A DNA stretch of 64,000 bases from positions 3,052,501 to 3,116,500 of the forward strand of contig NC_084601.1 in assembly GCF_033807715.1 (NCBI RefSeq), in the 5' to 3' direction. A program made the translations under genes and the position numbers. The stretch comes from Cololabis saira (lineage: Eukaryota; Chordata; Actinopteri; Beloniformes; Belonidae). This document shows positions 12,601 to 27,600 of this stretch, piece after piece. The notes below the pieces were generated by a model that made no database searches, was not told where the DNA came from, and saw only the letters and a program-made list of their open reading frames with translations. How positions within the stretch are numbered: the first letter of the stretch is position 1; every line of letters starts with the position of its first letter.

Positions 12601-15600
12601 TGGCAGTTCTGTGAACATTTATAATATCTTAATGTTAAATTCTGAGTTGATCTTGCTGTTAGAATTTGTACAAAATGCCTTTTCTTCATTCACATGTTCA
12701 AAATTACAGACAGTGCATACAGCATGTCTCCGTTTCTGCCACTTTTCACCTTGGCTTTGAGGGATTCTATTTTTAAAATTCATTTCTCACCTAAAATGTT
12801 TCTTTTCTTTTCTCTGACGCCTGTCCAATAGCTCTGCTGGAAGGTCATTCTTCATTTTCCTTCGCCTCACACCTCTGGAATAACCACTATTGCCCGCCTT
12901 CACATCCCCCGTCTTTTATACAGCTACAGTATTGTATTGCTTTCTTTACATTAGCTTCCCGCGTTGCCTTTTATAGACGCAGTGAAAAGGAGAGTGATTC
13001 TGTAAATAATACAGAGCCTTCCAATAGATGTATGTGCGGTTTGTGGGTTTGTGTGAGGTAAACACATTCTCCTTGCTGTGTGGCTCAGGCTCAACCCTCA
13101 GCATCCATAAATGTCAGCGTTCAAAGAAAACATCAAACAGCCACATATCTGCTCAATCACATCATGACGTTGACTTTATAAAATCTTATGTCCTACACAT
13201 TTTCAGATTTAAGTTTATTTTTAAGGGAACGTGTGAATAAATAAACGTCCAAACATGTATTTGGGTACCTGAAGTACCGCAACTAAACAAAAAAGAAATT
13301 CTGACAAAATACAACTTTGCAGAATTCTATAATTTTACCAACCCAGATCAGAGTAGACATACAGGACTGTCTCAGAAAATTAGAATATTGTGATTTTCTG
13401 TAATGCAATTACAAAAACAAAAATGTCATACATTCTGGATTCATTACAAATCAACTGAAATATTGCAAGCCTTTTATTATTTTAATATTGCTGATCATGG
13501 TTTACAGCTTAAGAAAACTCAAATATCCTATCTCAAAAAATTTGAATATTCTGGGAATCTTAAACTGTAAGCCATAATAAGCAATATTAAAATAAAAGGC
13601 TTGCAATATTTCAGTTGATTTGTAATGAATCCAGAATGTATGACATTTTTTTTTTTTTTTTTTTTTTTAATAAATTGCATTACAGAAAATAAAAGAACTT
13701 TATCACAATATTCTAATTTTCTGAGACAGTCCTGTAAGTAATATAAGTATTATCTAATACAGTGTCTCCCAACCTGGGGTCCGGGCCCCCCCTGGGGGGG
13801 CGCCAGAGATCTCTGGGGGTGCGCGGAACTTTGTCTGTTTGAGGATATGCAGTTGTAAAAATTATATTTGCGCATGTTAAATAAATAAAAAAAATCATAC
13901 TAACACCTAATGGAATACTGTAATCCAAGTCTGTGTAAACCCACGTAGTATTTTAAAATGACAAAAATATATTATATATAAATATACTGTATAAGTTATT
14001 TAGCAGGATAAAAACTTAAAAACGTATTATATCATTATTCAACATTTAATCATACTACTACTCTGACAGGTTGTTAAAGGAAAAATGGTAAAAAAAATTT
14101 GCTCTCATATTAAAAGGAGACATTTTTCAGAAATTCAATTATTTTTTGTGCGTATTTTATACACTGGTGACACAAAATGAAGATGAGAAAGACAAAGTCA
14201 TCTGTATACAGGGTAAACCAAAGAGAAATGTATCACAAAAACATAATTAATGTTCATTTTTTTCAATTAAAGATTTTTAACGAATCACTTTACTCTTTTG
14301 GTGCCAGTACGTACGGGTCGGGGGGCCCGGCTGGTCTTAGACACAAGTAGGGGGGGCTCCAAGGAAAAAAGGTTGGGAACCGCTGATCTAATAGACATTT
14401 TTGCATGTGAATTGTGAGACATGAAAAGGTGCCGTACGACACTGACCTCCCCGTCCTCTGCAGCTCAGGACCTGCATGGTGGTCGTCCTCTTTCTCCAGG
14501 TGTCCGGCTGGAGACGCAGTGCCGTTGGGTTGGGATGGTCTCTTTCGCTTCAGCTAAAAGGTTGAAACATTTAAATGTAATATACCTAAGATTATATTAT
14601 ATACACACAGTGACACATACATGTATATATAGGATAAGTTAGTTCCATTCATTTTCTATTTCTTTGCTCTCATGATGAAACATTTTCAGACATGGATTCT
14701 TTTACCGTCTTTATGTAAAGAAACATACAAAGTTATCTGTATAAAATCTAATCATGTTATTCACGAACCTGAGATGGGACATTTTTGGGGGGCTCAATCC
14801 GAATGGTGGGGTCCCATTCTCCAGGGGGCAGGACAGTCACCTGGTCCAGAAACTCATCTATCCCAGACAGTAGATCAGTTCGGTCTTTGGCCTTGTATGC
14901 CACATCATGGAAAATCTACATGAGGAACACTGTTAGCACTAATCTCTCTGCAGTAATGCAAGGAGCTGTTAAGTAGGCATCGGTGCAGCACATGCAATAA
15001 CTACCACATCAGCTTAACTTTTTAAATGGAGAAAAAAAAGGTTAAAATTATTTCTATGACATGGTTTTAAAATCATTCAAGCTGAAATGATTGGACATTA
15101 ATACGAATGATTCTTTTCTTACCTCATCTGTCATTAGAGTGGCCATGGATCTTCCAATTTCATGGTACTGTGGTCCTTTACCATGAGGACCCAGAAGGAG
15201 GAAAAGAAACCTTTAAACAAGAAACGGAGCCATCAATTCATTTACACTTGCTCATTAACACTTAAAGAACACTTAAATACTTTAAAGCATGCTCATCTTC
15301 CATAATTTACAAAGCTCATTTTCAATAGATTTATGATTTGTATCCCTGCTTGCAGTCTTCTTTCTTGCCTTTGCTGACCTATTGCTATGAATCTTTACTT
15401 GTTAGTTAAGCAGAAACGAATAGCCAGAATGAGCAAGATGTCGCCTGGGTCCGTGTACTTAGCGGCCATCCGTAATTACAAAATAAAAATAGAGAAATAA
15501 TCCAAAATAATCAGTTTCCCGTTTTTTGTTTTGATAATAAAAAACAAAAAACGGATCGTTATCCATTATCCGATTTCATTGATGTGTTTGAATTCGAAAT

Positions 15601-18600
15601 TGGGAATTAAAACAGCGAGAGGAAAACTCTTCTCTATTTCCTATTTGTTTCCAATGATACTGAAAACAAGGATTGGAAAAATGGGGGGATTGCACATGCG
15701 CAGTAATAAATGAAGAAAGTTGTTTCGGGTTCTTTTGTTGATCAGATTGAAAATTAATAGTTTTAGATTTTTTTTAATGTTGAAACAGAAAATAAATCAA
15801 ATATGAAACATGAGTTTAATCTGTAATCTCTCTTCCCTCCGTCATGATGTTGTGACAGTCCGTTCAGCTGCAGAGTCAAAATAACATGTACTGAACTCTA
15901 ACATACTGCCACTCCGTTGGAAACGGAGTCGCTGTTTTCCCAATTTCGATAATGGATAACGATCCGTTTTTTATTATCAAAACAAAAAAACGGGAAACGG
16001 ATTATTTCTCTATTTTTATTTTGCTATTTCAAAACAAAAAAAAGGATGGCCGCGAAGTACACGGTCCGTGTATCTTTTGGTCATTGGATTTTTCCGTCAT
16101 GAGTGGGAATCAAAAAACAAAAAACGATTGGTTTATTTGATTTTCCTTTTAAAACAAAAAACAAATATTGAATACACTGCATTTTTTCTTTTTCTGTGTT
16201 AATATGATTTAACAAAGATTCAAAATACGCTTTTATTTTCGTTTTCTATTTCATATAAGAAAAATGAAATCCCTAGTCAACAGGAAGGAAAAAACGAACC
16301 AAAAACAACCGTTTATTCATATTCGTGCACCGGAAGCTGGCATTTACAACCGAGTGAACTTAGTTCTGGATATTTGACAGGCATTCCTGTGACAATTCTC
16401 TCCAGGGGAAGTTTGATTTTAATATTTTATTGGTCGGGTTTACGTGACTGGGAAATGGCTCTGTATGCTGCAGTTCGGGTAACCATGGCAACCATAGCGG
16501 CGCTGAAACAACAGATTAAGGATTATTTTTTAAAGATTGATTAAGGACTTGTTCCACAGCGGTTTGGCGCACAAACACATTTCCTGCACGTTGCAGCAGA
16601 TGTGTCTCCTGCAAGGCTCAGAAATGATCGTCAGAAGATTCTGTGCTCGGCATCATCTGAGGAGAAAAAGGCTACGCAGAGCTGGAGAGCGCTTTGATTC
16701 ATCATGGCCGAATGACCGGCTATCTGTCTTCACTAGGGGTGCATGCTGGAGAAGGTCGGGTTGGAAGAATTAATTTAGTCCCACGCGTGAGGAATCCACG
16801 TGATTATCATTATATGTATAAATTGCACTGCAGCACAAACTTTACCTGACGCCTGAATTCATGGTATGGCTGATGGAGCTCTCTCAGGTTCTTCCAACCC
16901 GACCTTCTCAAGCACCCCCAGTGAAGACAGATAGCCAGTATTGCGGCTTTCCTGTACTTTTAAGAGCCGCTTGAGAGTTTATTGTTAGGTCCTGTATATT
17001 TGCATGACGCGCTGCTGACAGAGAAGTAGGCTACGCTGAGTCCGACAGAAGTTTTATGGCGTTTAATGACAAAACTCAGCCACAAACGGCCTTCCGACAT
17101 GCTTAATGGGTTTTAAACGTGTACACTGCAAACGTGATCGGGGTGATCAGTGTTCAGTACAAAGCTGTCAACAAAAATTAGGCTACGGCTCCCAACTGTC
17201 CTAACTGCATGCGAGCGTCCGACTGTCGCGCCGCAATGCGTGGCATCGGACCCGCTCTGAACGCGTTATCGGCCCCACGTTCTACCACGTTCTTTTGATT
17301 GACAGCTGAGACTCGCCTTTTAGAAGGCTGATTTATGGTTCCGCGTTACACCAACGCAGACCTTACAGCGTAGGGTACGCGGCGCGGTCACCGAACGGTG
17401 CGCGTCGTCGATTTTACGCGGAACCATAAATCAGCCTTTATTCACCCGCCCGTGCGCTCCTGAAAGAAACTCCTAACATTAGCAGACTCCTAAAAGAGTA
17501 AAGGGACAAGTAAAAGATGGGTGATTACTTGTAATCTCCCTACGTTTGTACTTTCTAAACAGAAAACAAGCTTATTATTCGGTGGAATAAGTGGGGAAAA
17601 AACCGAACAATTAATAACGGCGTGTGATTACGCAATCAAACAGCGAACAGCTGGAGTGACCGGCGTGCGGTGCAAACATGTCAGCATGTCAGATCATTAC
17701 TGGGATGTGGGGAAAAAGCAGAGGACACGATCAATCCGGCAGGATCCGGGACAAATTAAGCCCTAATAAGATTAAGATAAGATTCTTATTATATCTTATT
17801 ATCTTATCAGAACCTTCCAGCCTGGCGATCTCCCTCCAGCACCTGCCACTTTATTGAAGTTCTTGTATTGAAATGACTGTTTCCTACAGCGCTTTACACT
17901 TTTTTTTCAACTTTCAACCGGCTTTCAACGCGAGCGACGGGAAGAAAATAGAAGCAGGGCGTGCGACAAAAGTCCAGCTCAAAACGACGCCGCGTCGCTC
18001 GCAACCAGTATAGACAGTGCAATAAAAAATAAAGCAATGGAACTGTTTTTGACGCTGACTCTCGCTCGCGTCGCATGCAGTGTGTATATTTGCAATATAC
18101 TGTGGACATCTGAATAAAAACCTCATAAATAGATTGAATCAAAGCGCTCTCCAGCTCTGCGTAGCCTTTTTCTCCTCAGATGATGCCGAGCACAGAATCT
18201 TCTGACGCTCATTTCTGAGCATTGCAGGAGACACATCTGCTGCAACGTGCAGGAAATGTCATTGTGCGTCAAACCGCTGTGGAACAAGTCCTTAATCAAT
18301 CTTTAAAAAATAATCCTTAATCTGTTGTTTCAGCGCCGCTATGGTTGCCATGGTTACCCGAACTGCAGCATACAGAGCCATTTCCGAGTCACGTAAACCC
18401 GACCAATAAAATATTAAAATCAAACTTCCCCTGGAGAGAATTGTCACAGGAATGCCTGTTAAATATCCAGAACTAAGTTCATTCGGTTGTAAATGCCAGC
18501 TTCCGGTGCACGAATATGAATAAACGGTTGTTTTTGGTTCGTTTTTTCCTTCCTGTTGACTAGGGATTTCATTTTTCTTATATGAAATAGAAAACGAAAA

Positions 18601-21600
18601 TAAAAGCGTATTTTGAATCTTTGTTAAATCATATTAACACAGAAAAAGAAAAAATGCAGTGTATTCAATATTTGTTTTTTGTTTTAAAAGGAAAATCAAA
18701 TAAACCAATCGTTATTTGTTTTTTGATTCCCACTCATGACGGAAAAATCCAATGACCAAAAGATACACGGACCGTACACGGACCCGCCTGGGTATTACAC
18801 CATGGAAACAAGTATGACAGAAACTAAAAGACTCATGACTGCGCTTAGATCACACAATGATTGAATGCTGGTTTTTAGAGGCCAGTTGCCTCCCCGAGTA
18901 GTTCATGTTTTTTCTCTATACTTGACAGCATTTAATCATAATTGTTCGCTATTGGCGCACCAAGGGTTAGGGACAATATAAATGGAAAAACATTCCTTCA
19001 GACATCTGAGATTGCTGTACCTCGTAGGCACGGGCACCTCAGTGAGACCTGTGATGAGGACAGCTGGTAACAATCGCACAAAGGCAATTATTGGCTTCTC
19101 CAGAAAGTCCACTTCTCCCACCAGCACATTAGAAGCCTCGGCACCCGGAGGAATCTTTTTCATGAAATTCATGTCCACCTGGAAATAATGAAATGATGTA
19201 ATCACAAAAACTGATTAAAAAAGGGATTTTCAGGGGAAAAGGATAGATAAAAAAAGCAGATATTGTAGAAGAGCTTCAATAAAAGCACACACATGCAAGA
19301 TAAATGATGATGAGGTTAATGGCTGTAAAATAATGAAACTTATTAGCAATGCATACAGCTAGATAGTACTGAGCAAAGAAGGTCCAATGTTGGGATTCAT
19401 TTCTTGTCATGTTTCCCAAGTAAATATCTTACGTGCAATTACAGATGCAAGTACAGCAACACTTTATTTATTCTTGTGTAGGAACAGATGAGCTTTGTCT
19501 TCAGCTTTTGTATCCTATGACTCAGAAACATTGCACCTTGTTTTCTGGCAGGGATAATGGCAGGTTTTATAAGAACTTATGGCACCCTGCCATTTTATTT
19601 AACAGATGATACGATACAGTACGAAATAATAGGATGAATGAAAGATAAAATGTGGGTGTATTTATAAACTAAACAGTTATATAAAAGACTTTTGAACTGA
19701 TGATCCATTCTTTTTACATCAGAAAAAAAAAAAAAAAAGAAAAAAAAAAAAAAAAATCATAGATGCCTCTTATTGAGTGCAGAACAAAGAGCAGTGGAAA
19801 TGTAATGTACGTGCTCTTAAAAGGACCGCTTTCAAAACAAGACATTGAAATGTCTGTGAAAGCACAGAAACTGAAGGACAAACATGAAGGAGCTTGCTCA
19901 TGGGCTTCTCCAGCCAGATGGACGGTCTGTGCTCAGCACTGTGGTTAGGTTACCTTGCTGAAGTCCACACTGCTGCTTTCTCTACTGACCCCTGCTTTGG
20001 ACGGCCTCCTCTCCATCGCCTTGTTGCCATCCAGATTGTTTGGGAGAGAGCTCTGAGACACCAGCGGTCCTGGGAAAGGAAGGAGAGCAGTGATGGACCA
20101 TGAAATACAGTTTGTAAAGATGTCAAAACTACAAAGCATTTGTCTTGCATTTTGTTCACCCCAGCATTAGATTTAAATAAAAGACAAAAACAATACTCCG
20201 AGTATCCTACTTTATAGTATGGGCTCAACGAATAGGGTGTAATTTTATTGGCATCAACTTTAATTTTAGCAGAAAATTAAAACCGTCAAAAGCTATTCAG
20301 TCACCCATCTTCCTCCCAGTTTATCATTGAGTTTAGAGTCTTATCAGTTCAATTGAATTGGATTTGCCATTTTAAGATTCTTGCAGTAAAGTGATTTCTT
20401 CTCCAGATTCATTATTTCCAATAAATGATAAGAACTAAAAAACACTGATTTCACCGGGAAGATGATTTTACACTGCACTGTTTCTGATTGCCAGCCATCT
20501 GTTGAGCTTATTGGTCAGCTTTGAGTTAAGGGTGACAGCTCTAACAATTCCCCTTTCTCAGATTTCAGAAATGTTGTTTTGATGGCTGAACATTTCAGCA
20601 ATACTGATATGATTTGAGCTATACCAGATACAGGAAACGCTAGCACTTCAGGTGGCATGAGAGAGGGAGATGAAATGACGTAGCAATGTATCTCAGTCAA
20701 AGGATGGCATTATTAGCCATCCTTTGAAATTCCTATATCAGAAAGATCATATCCTCTGAATTTCTTTAGTAACTCTCCCAGGTTTTTATTCTTTTTGCCA
20801 TATTTTGAGAAAGATATCAAAAGTGAATATATGCCTTAACAATATGCTACAATCTTAAACTTCCAAATTAAAAACAAAACTTGCTTTTCCAGCCAGCAAA
20901 TAGAAGAGTGAGCTATACCTTTAAACAGCAAACTGGAGTTACCCCCAATGACAAAGGGTAGCTGGGACTGCTGAACAGGAGCGTGGTTGTTCACATACCC
21001 AACAAAGCCGTTAGAAATATAGGCGAGATTAGCTCAGGTTGTGCTTGCCAACAGACTTCATTCAAGGGCACCGAGCACTGGAATGCTCCCCCGTGCCAGT
21101 CAGTGTGGTGTCACGCTGGTAACATATGTCTGAATGCAAGAGTAACTGCTAACTGGAATTATACAGAAAAATAGCTCATTGGCCTTTTTTTTTTTTTAAA
21201 TTATATATAAATGCATGACCTGTCAGGACCCAGATTCAACAAGACCACTGAATGTGTCCTCTGGCATTAGTGACAGATCCATTAATTCCAGTAAATTGTT
21301 AGGTGAGATCTTCACTTTTAATTTAGAAGTAGGTCAGTACGGGGGCACGGTGACGCAGCTGGTAGTGCAGCCGTCTCACAGCAAGAAAGTTCTTGGTTCA
21401 ATTCCTGCCGGGGACGCTGTGGGCGCTGAATGAGTGTTAAGTTCCCCCATGACTTCAGCACCCCCACCCTGGGTGGGGTTTGCATGTTCTCCCCGTCTTC
21501 CCTTGGGTAGTTTATTTGAGCTACCCTCACAAAAACATGCCCGTCAGTCCTGGGCTAGAAATGCCCCCTCTGGCCAGATGGGGTGGGGAGGATCTGGCCG

Positions 21601-24600
21601 GAATAACGTGATCCTTCGCGCTACGTCCGGCCAGAGAAGCTGGTGAAAAGAAGCGGCCTGCTCACTCCTCACTCCCGGGGGTTGGTAGAGGGAGCTATGC
21701 CCAGGACTGTCACTTATGGCGCTTTTGCATTAGTACCGCCTTAGCCCGGCTCGGCTCGGCGCGGCGCGGCGCGGCTCTACCCGTTTGTCCCCGTGTGTTT
21801 TTCCACAGCCAGGGGAGAAGTGGGCAGGTTGGGGTGAAGCGGCTGTGACGTACTCGATTGCGCAACACCTTTGTTCATGTCAGCGCTGATGAGAAATCAG
21901 CTGGAGCCGCGAGCGGCTGAGAAAAAAACAGCCCGTCTACATCCCTTTTTTAATTCTCTCCTCAGCCCCCAGGTTTATGAACATCTGCACCTCAGAGTTT
22001 GATCACCAAACAGACGTTTGCGCTTTATAATAAAATCGCTGCGAGCCGCGGGTCGCTCTCACGCTGACTCCCGCTTCCTGATTCAAACGTTTCACGGCCC
22101 CGCCCCCCGACCAATCAGAGGCGTGGAGGGTGATGACGGCCCCGCCCCCCGACCAATCAGTGGCGCGGAGGGTGGTAACGTCAGAAATAGTCCCTGCTCA
22201 GCCCTGATTAGAACCTCGCTGGAATGGTTACAGAAATAGTATCGGCTTGGAGCGGCTCTGCCCGCCTCAGCCCCTAGTGCAAAAGCGCAAAACGGGGCCG
22301 TGGCGGGTAGAACCAAGTTAAGGCGGTACTAATGCAAAAGGAAACCCATTTCCACCGCTTGTATCAACAATATTGTTCTCTCACTACTTTATGCTTATAC
22401 TTGTGACCATAGATTAGGGTAGGAACGTAGACCAACTGTTTTATCTAAGCTCCTTTACCACAACAGACAGATGCAGAGTCCGCATCACTGTGGACGCCGC
22501 GCCAACTCACCCATCGATCTGCCACTCCATTCTTTCCTCACTCATGAACAAGACCTTGAGATACTTGAACTCCTCCTCTTGGGGCAGTATCTGATTCTCA
22601 ACCCGGAGAGAGCATTCCACACTTGTCTAAGTCTATAGATACTGTCCATGAAAGTAATGAACAGAATTGGTGACAAAGGGCAGCCTCGGCAGTAGAGCTG
22701 GGTATCATCACTGACCTCCCGATACGATACGATTCCGATACGATATTCTGGTTACAATAAGGGAATAACATGATCCTTCCACGCGCCACGTCCGGCCAGA
22801 GAAACCCCACCCTGCCTGGTGAAAAGAAGCAGCCTGCTCACTCCTCAAATAAGGAGGAGACTTGAGCTCAGTGCAGGGCCTCCCGGGGTTGGTAGATGGA
22901 GCAATGCCCAGGACTGACTTAGGTAGGAGCACTGGTTGATAAAATGGGGGGAAAAAAATCGGGATTAAAAAAAAAAAAAAAAATTATTTTTTTTTTTTTT
23001 TAAATCGATACTTGGATTTATGTAGCGATAATCGTTCCTACACATGCATATCGATAAAATATCGATATATCGATATTTTTAACCCACCCCTACTCGGCAG
23101 AGTCCAACCACTACGGGAAACCAGTCCAACTTATGTACGGATGTAAAGGCACTGGACAGCCCGTATAAGGGATTCAGGCACATCAGAACCCACACAGCAC
23201 AGTATGGATGGACAAACTCCCATTCCCCTGCAGGACCCTGCTGATGTGTAGACCAGGGCCATTGTTCCACGGCCAGGAACAAAAACCACACGTCCCCCCT
23301 TTCAAGCCGAGATTGGACTGTCCAGCGGACCCTTCTCTTCAGTACCCCTCCATAGACTTTACCAGGGAGGCTGAGGAGTATGATCTCTCTGTAGTTGTAG
23401 CACACGCTCTTAAAGGCGGGGACCACCACCCCAGTTTGCCAAACCAGGGGCACTTGTCCCCAGCCCAGCCAGCCCCACAACATCCAGAGCCGTAAAGAAC
23501 TCAGAGCGGAGTTCCACCCCGACAGGTGCCGACAACCTTACAACCACAGCTCCAGTCAGCTGCCTGGACAATGGAGGCCGTGGACACGGTCCATTCAGAC
23601 TCAATAACTGCGTTTCCATGCATCAATAACCCTTTTAAAACCCAAATATGACGGTAGAAAGTACCGGGAACCCGTCGGCACCCCTTCTTCCGGCTCTCAG
23701 CGAAGGCGGGTGCTTTTTCTGCTCCTCTCCAACCTTATCAACCTTCCCTGCTACTGCTTTGTCTGTCTCGTCTTCAGAGTCTCTTCTTTTTCACTCCTCC
23801 GAAAACTCTACAACATGGAATTGATTAACTGGTCTCAGCACAATTGACCAAATCTTTGCGACAAGAAGCCAGGGGGTAAGGGAGCCCTCTTGCCCCGATG
23901 GGACAATCTTTTCTGGATATACAATGGATTCTTACAAAAACTGGAAGCCTGTGTGTCTCAAAATTCTGTCTGTCGAGGATGTTGAAGATGCCTTCATAAT
24001 TGGAATTATGATAGCAGGATTTCTCCTGATCATCCTCTTGATCGGAGGAGGGGGATTACTTGTATATCGACAAACGCGTAATACGTTGACAGCTGTTTTG
24101 GCTCTCTCAAAGCTGCCGGACGTGGCTGAAGGGTCAAGCAAGGCGACCAATGCACAGACTCTGACGCTGGGAGAGCAGGGCCGTAAGCTAGATGCGATTC
24201 TCGAACAGAATCGCAGGTTAGTGGCGGTGTTTGAGCTCATTGGCAAGATTGACAAACCCTTGGAGAAGTTGGAAGCGCGGCTTGGAGGGAAGTGATCACA
24301 AATTCGTCTGATTGGAGTTGCCATTGATGAACCAGAGACTGAAAGGCAGACGGAAAATTACTGGGTTGCCTGCTTTCAAGAAATTGTTGATTCTTAAATT
24401 GCCCTTGAGTTTTGAGTTGTTTCGAGTTTGGATACAGGAAGCGGAAATGACGGGAATTGCGTCAAGATGTTCTCCACGCGGCGCTGGTTTGATCCAGATA
24501 TCCCCAATGATTAATTACCATGTAAACGGAATATTCTGAATGTTTCAGTAACCGGAATATTAGCAATAACCCGAATTTTGACTGCATGTAAACGTAGTCA

Positions 24601-27600
24601 ATGTTGCCCAGCCCCCTGCCTGCACCTGTCCATGCCATTTGCATATATTTCTATGCTAAACAATCCACCCAACTGTCAATAAGTATTTGTTTTTTTAGAA
24701 GCTAAAGTATAACCTGTATCCCAAAAAATAAGTAAAATACACAGTTTACTCTCTAACTGAACAGTTTGTGTTTTGAAGCACCAGTTTGGGACAAGGCAGT
24801 TTTTTTTACAAGCTTAATTATAACACCAGGACACATTAATGATTGTAAAGAAATATGAGGTCTGAAAGTTTGAAACACTATACTGATTCATCCTCAAACA
24901 AATGCCAAGATGCTTCCCTTTAGGTGCTGTGTATTTCCCTTGTAGGGAGTCCAATTACAGAAGCTTCATGCTATTTTAAGAACACACCAACCTTTCAGCT
25001 TTCAACCAAGTGAAATGGTAGTTATTAATGGCCCATCCTCTGACATGGAGCCATTCCAAGAGTAAAGCAAACACAGACTTACGTATACACACACACACAG
25101 GTTCTCAAAATAAACTCACACTGCTTGGTGTGGAAAAAAAATAAAATGTCACTGTCAGAACCGAGGTGCATGCAGTACCAATACGTCAACTCTCGTCTCA
25201 GGCTTATTTCTGGATTTTGGATCAGTTACACACATTGGTGTGATTACACTTCTTATTAGGTAAAAGGGTATTTATAATTAGGAATTGATAAGGAGAAAGG
25301 GAAATGAATGTCAGATGATGCAATGGTAAAAGCACAACTTGTATAACACTTATATTTGTGTATACTGATAATGGAGAACAGCAAAGCACATGAGTTTTAA
25401 AACTTTGGGATATTTTTGCAGCTGAAACCACCTTATAAACTGCATGAATGTTTATCTAAAGAGGAAATGCCCTCTTAATGAAGGGAAATAAATTACTGCT
25501 AACACAGCAGTGCAGATAAATAAACAACTGAGCAGCACAAATGATAAAATATTCCAAATAATACTCTCAAAGAGAGAGAGTACACGTACAATAAATGTAA
25601 GTACTATGATGAGATACAAAATTATAAAACCTGGGACAGGATTTACTCATGTTTAAGTATGACTTTTTAAGATAAAGTTCATGCAGTTCAGCTGTCGTTC
25701 ATATTTTATATATGTGTATACAGGACTGTCTCAGAAAATTAGAATATTGTGATAAAGTTCTTTATTTTCTGTAATGCAATTAAAAAAACAAAAATGTCAT
25801 ACATTCTGGATTCATTACAAATCAACTGAAATATTGCAATCCTTTTATTATTTTAATATTGCGGATTATGGCTTACAGTTTAAGATTCCCAGAACATTCA
25901 AATTTTTTGAGATAGGATATTTAGATTTTCTTAAACGGTAAGCCATTATCAGCAATATTAAAATAATAAAAGGCTTGCAATATTTCAGTTGATTTGTTTT
26001 TTTTTTTTTTTTTTTTAAACATTTGTTTATTGGATTTTCACAGAAGTATACAAAGCAGAGGTAGTTTTGTAGTTACATGCAAACTTCCAGTACAACCCAG
26101 TAAATAGAAACCTTATAAAAGAAAAGACTGTGTTTTTCTTTTTCACCCCAAAAATAAAAAAAACAATACAAAAAAAAAAAAAACATCATCAGAGACCAAA
26201 ACAAAAACATAACATATAGGACATACTGCAAGCCAAATTAAAAAAATAATAGTAATAACAAATAAAAAAGCAAACATCAAACAAACATAAAACATCAGTC
26301 CAGAAGTATTACATATAAGATTTACCGTGACCCGCGCCGCAGCGCCCCACCCCTAGTACAAGTTTATAAAGCCACTATTCCACCGGACCTCACCTGTCCG
26401 CCACTAGAGTAGGATCCAGACTTCGTACAAAGGTGAAGAATGGACCCCAGGCCCTCCGAAATTTGTCCACAGAGCCATTAAGGGAGAATCTGATCTTCTC
26501 CAGTTTAAGATTATACAAAATATCCCTTATCCAGTGGGTGTAGGAGGGGGGGGAGCGACTCTTCCAATTTATCACTATCAACCTCCTAGCCAATAACGTA
26601 ACAAAAGCCAAAACATCCCTCTCCGATTTGGAAAGAGAGGGCAATGAGGGGAAAACCCCAAACAAGGCTCCTAGAGGAGTAGGTTCCACTCTCTGCCCCA
26701 CTATCTTTGATAGAGAGCGGAAAATCTCTGTCCAAAAGTTGTTTAATGAGGGGCAAAGCCAAAAGGTATGCATGAGGTCTGCTGGAGTTTGTCGGCATCT
26801 ATAACAGTCAGGCGATACAGTATCGTATATTTTAGACAACCTTTCTTTGGTGTAATAGATGCGATGTAAAAGTTTGCATTGGATGAGAGCATGTCTCGCA
26901 CATATAGAGGATTTGTGTACCCGACGCAGAATCTCGTTCCAAACCTCTCCAGCCAATTCTTCACCTATATCCCCCTCCCAACGGGTTTTCACAGCTTGAA
27001 GCGATTCAGGACGTAGACCACAGATCTGATTATATATAACCGAAATTGCCCCCTTAAAGGTAGGCAATGGACGTAGAAAGGTATCTATAGCAGACTCATT
27101 TGGGGAATTAGGGAAAGTGGGAAAAGTTTTCTGTAAAAAACTACGCACCTGTAGATATCTAAAAAAATGTTGTTTGGGAATTGTGTATTTATCTGAAAGC
27201 AGTTGAAATGAAGCACAAACATTATCGACATATAGATCATTGAAGGAATGAATACCATGTTTTGACCAAGTTGAGAAGGCACTATCTATTAGAGAGGGAT
27301 GAAAAACGTGGTTCGATGCCAATGGCGCATGAATAGAAAAACATTGTAAACCAAAATGGCGTCTAAATTGGATCCAAATTCTAAGGGAGGTCTTGACCGT
27401 AATGTTTTTAGTGTATGGGGCGGTAGATGACTTAATGGGGGAGTGTGCTAAAGCAGCCAACGTCACCGGCCGTGTGGAACTCGCCTCCATAGCCAACCAC
27501 GTTGGTGGAGGGTCAAAAGTTTCATATAGCAGCCAGTATTTCAGAATCCTGATATTGGCAGACCAGTAGTAAAACCTAAAGTTAGGCATTGCCATCCCTC

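Larger units (their letters stand above)
15450..18784. mobile_element. Large element with inverted arms over 600 nt, hAT-like
   Basis: GTCCGTGTAC at 15449 and its inverse at about 18774-18783 are flanked by CGCCTGG repeats (8-bp duplication with at most one mismatch). About 16050-16700 is repeated inverted at about 18140-18770 with few changes. The centre (16790-18130) has no transposase frame. A smaller inverted pair lies at 16707-16768 and 16888-16943. A second element is nested in the left arm. Confidence 0.8.

Noticed and set aside
21336..21420. Possible tRNA gene (A and B boxes)
   Set aside because: It lacks a foldable cloverleaf with anticodon and is followed by a SINE tail. It is the head of a tRNA-derived SINE.
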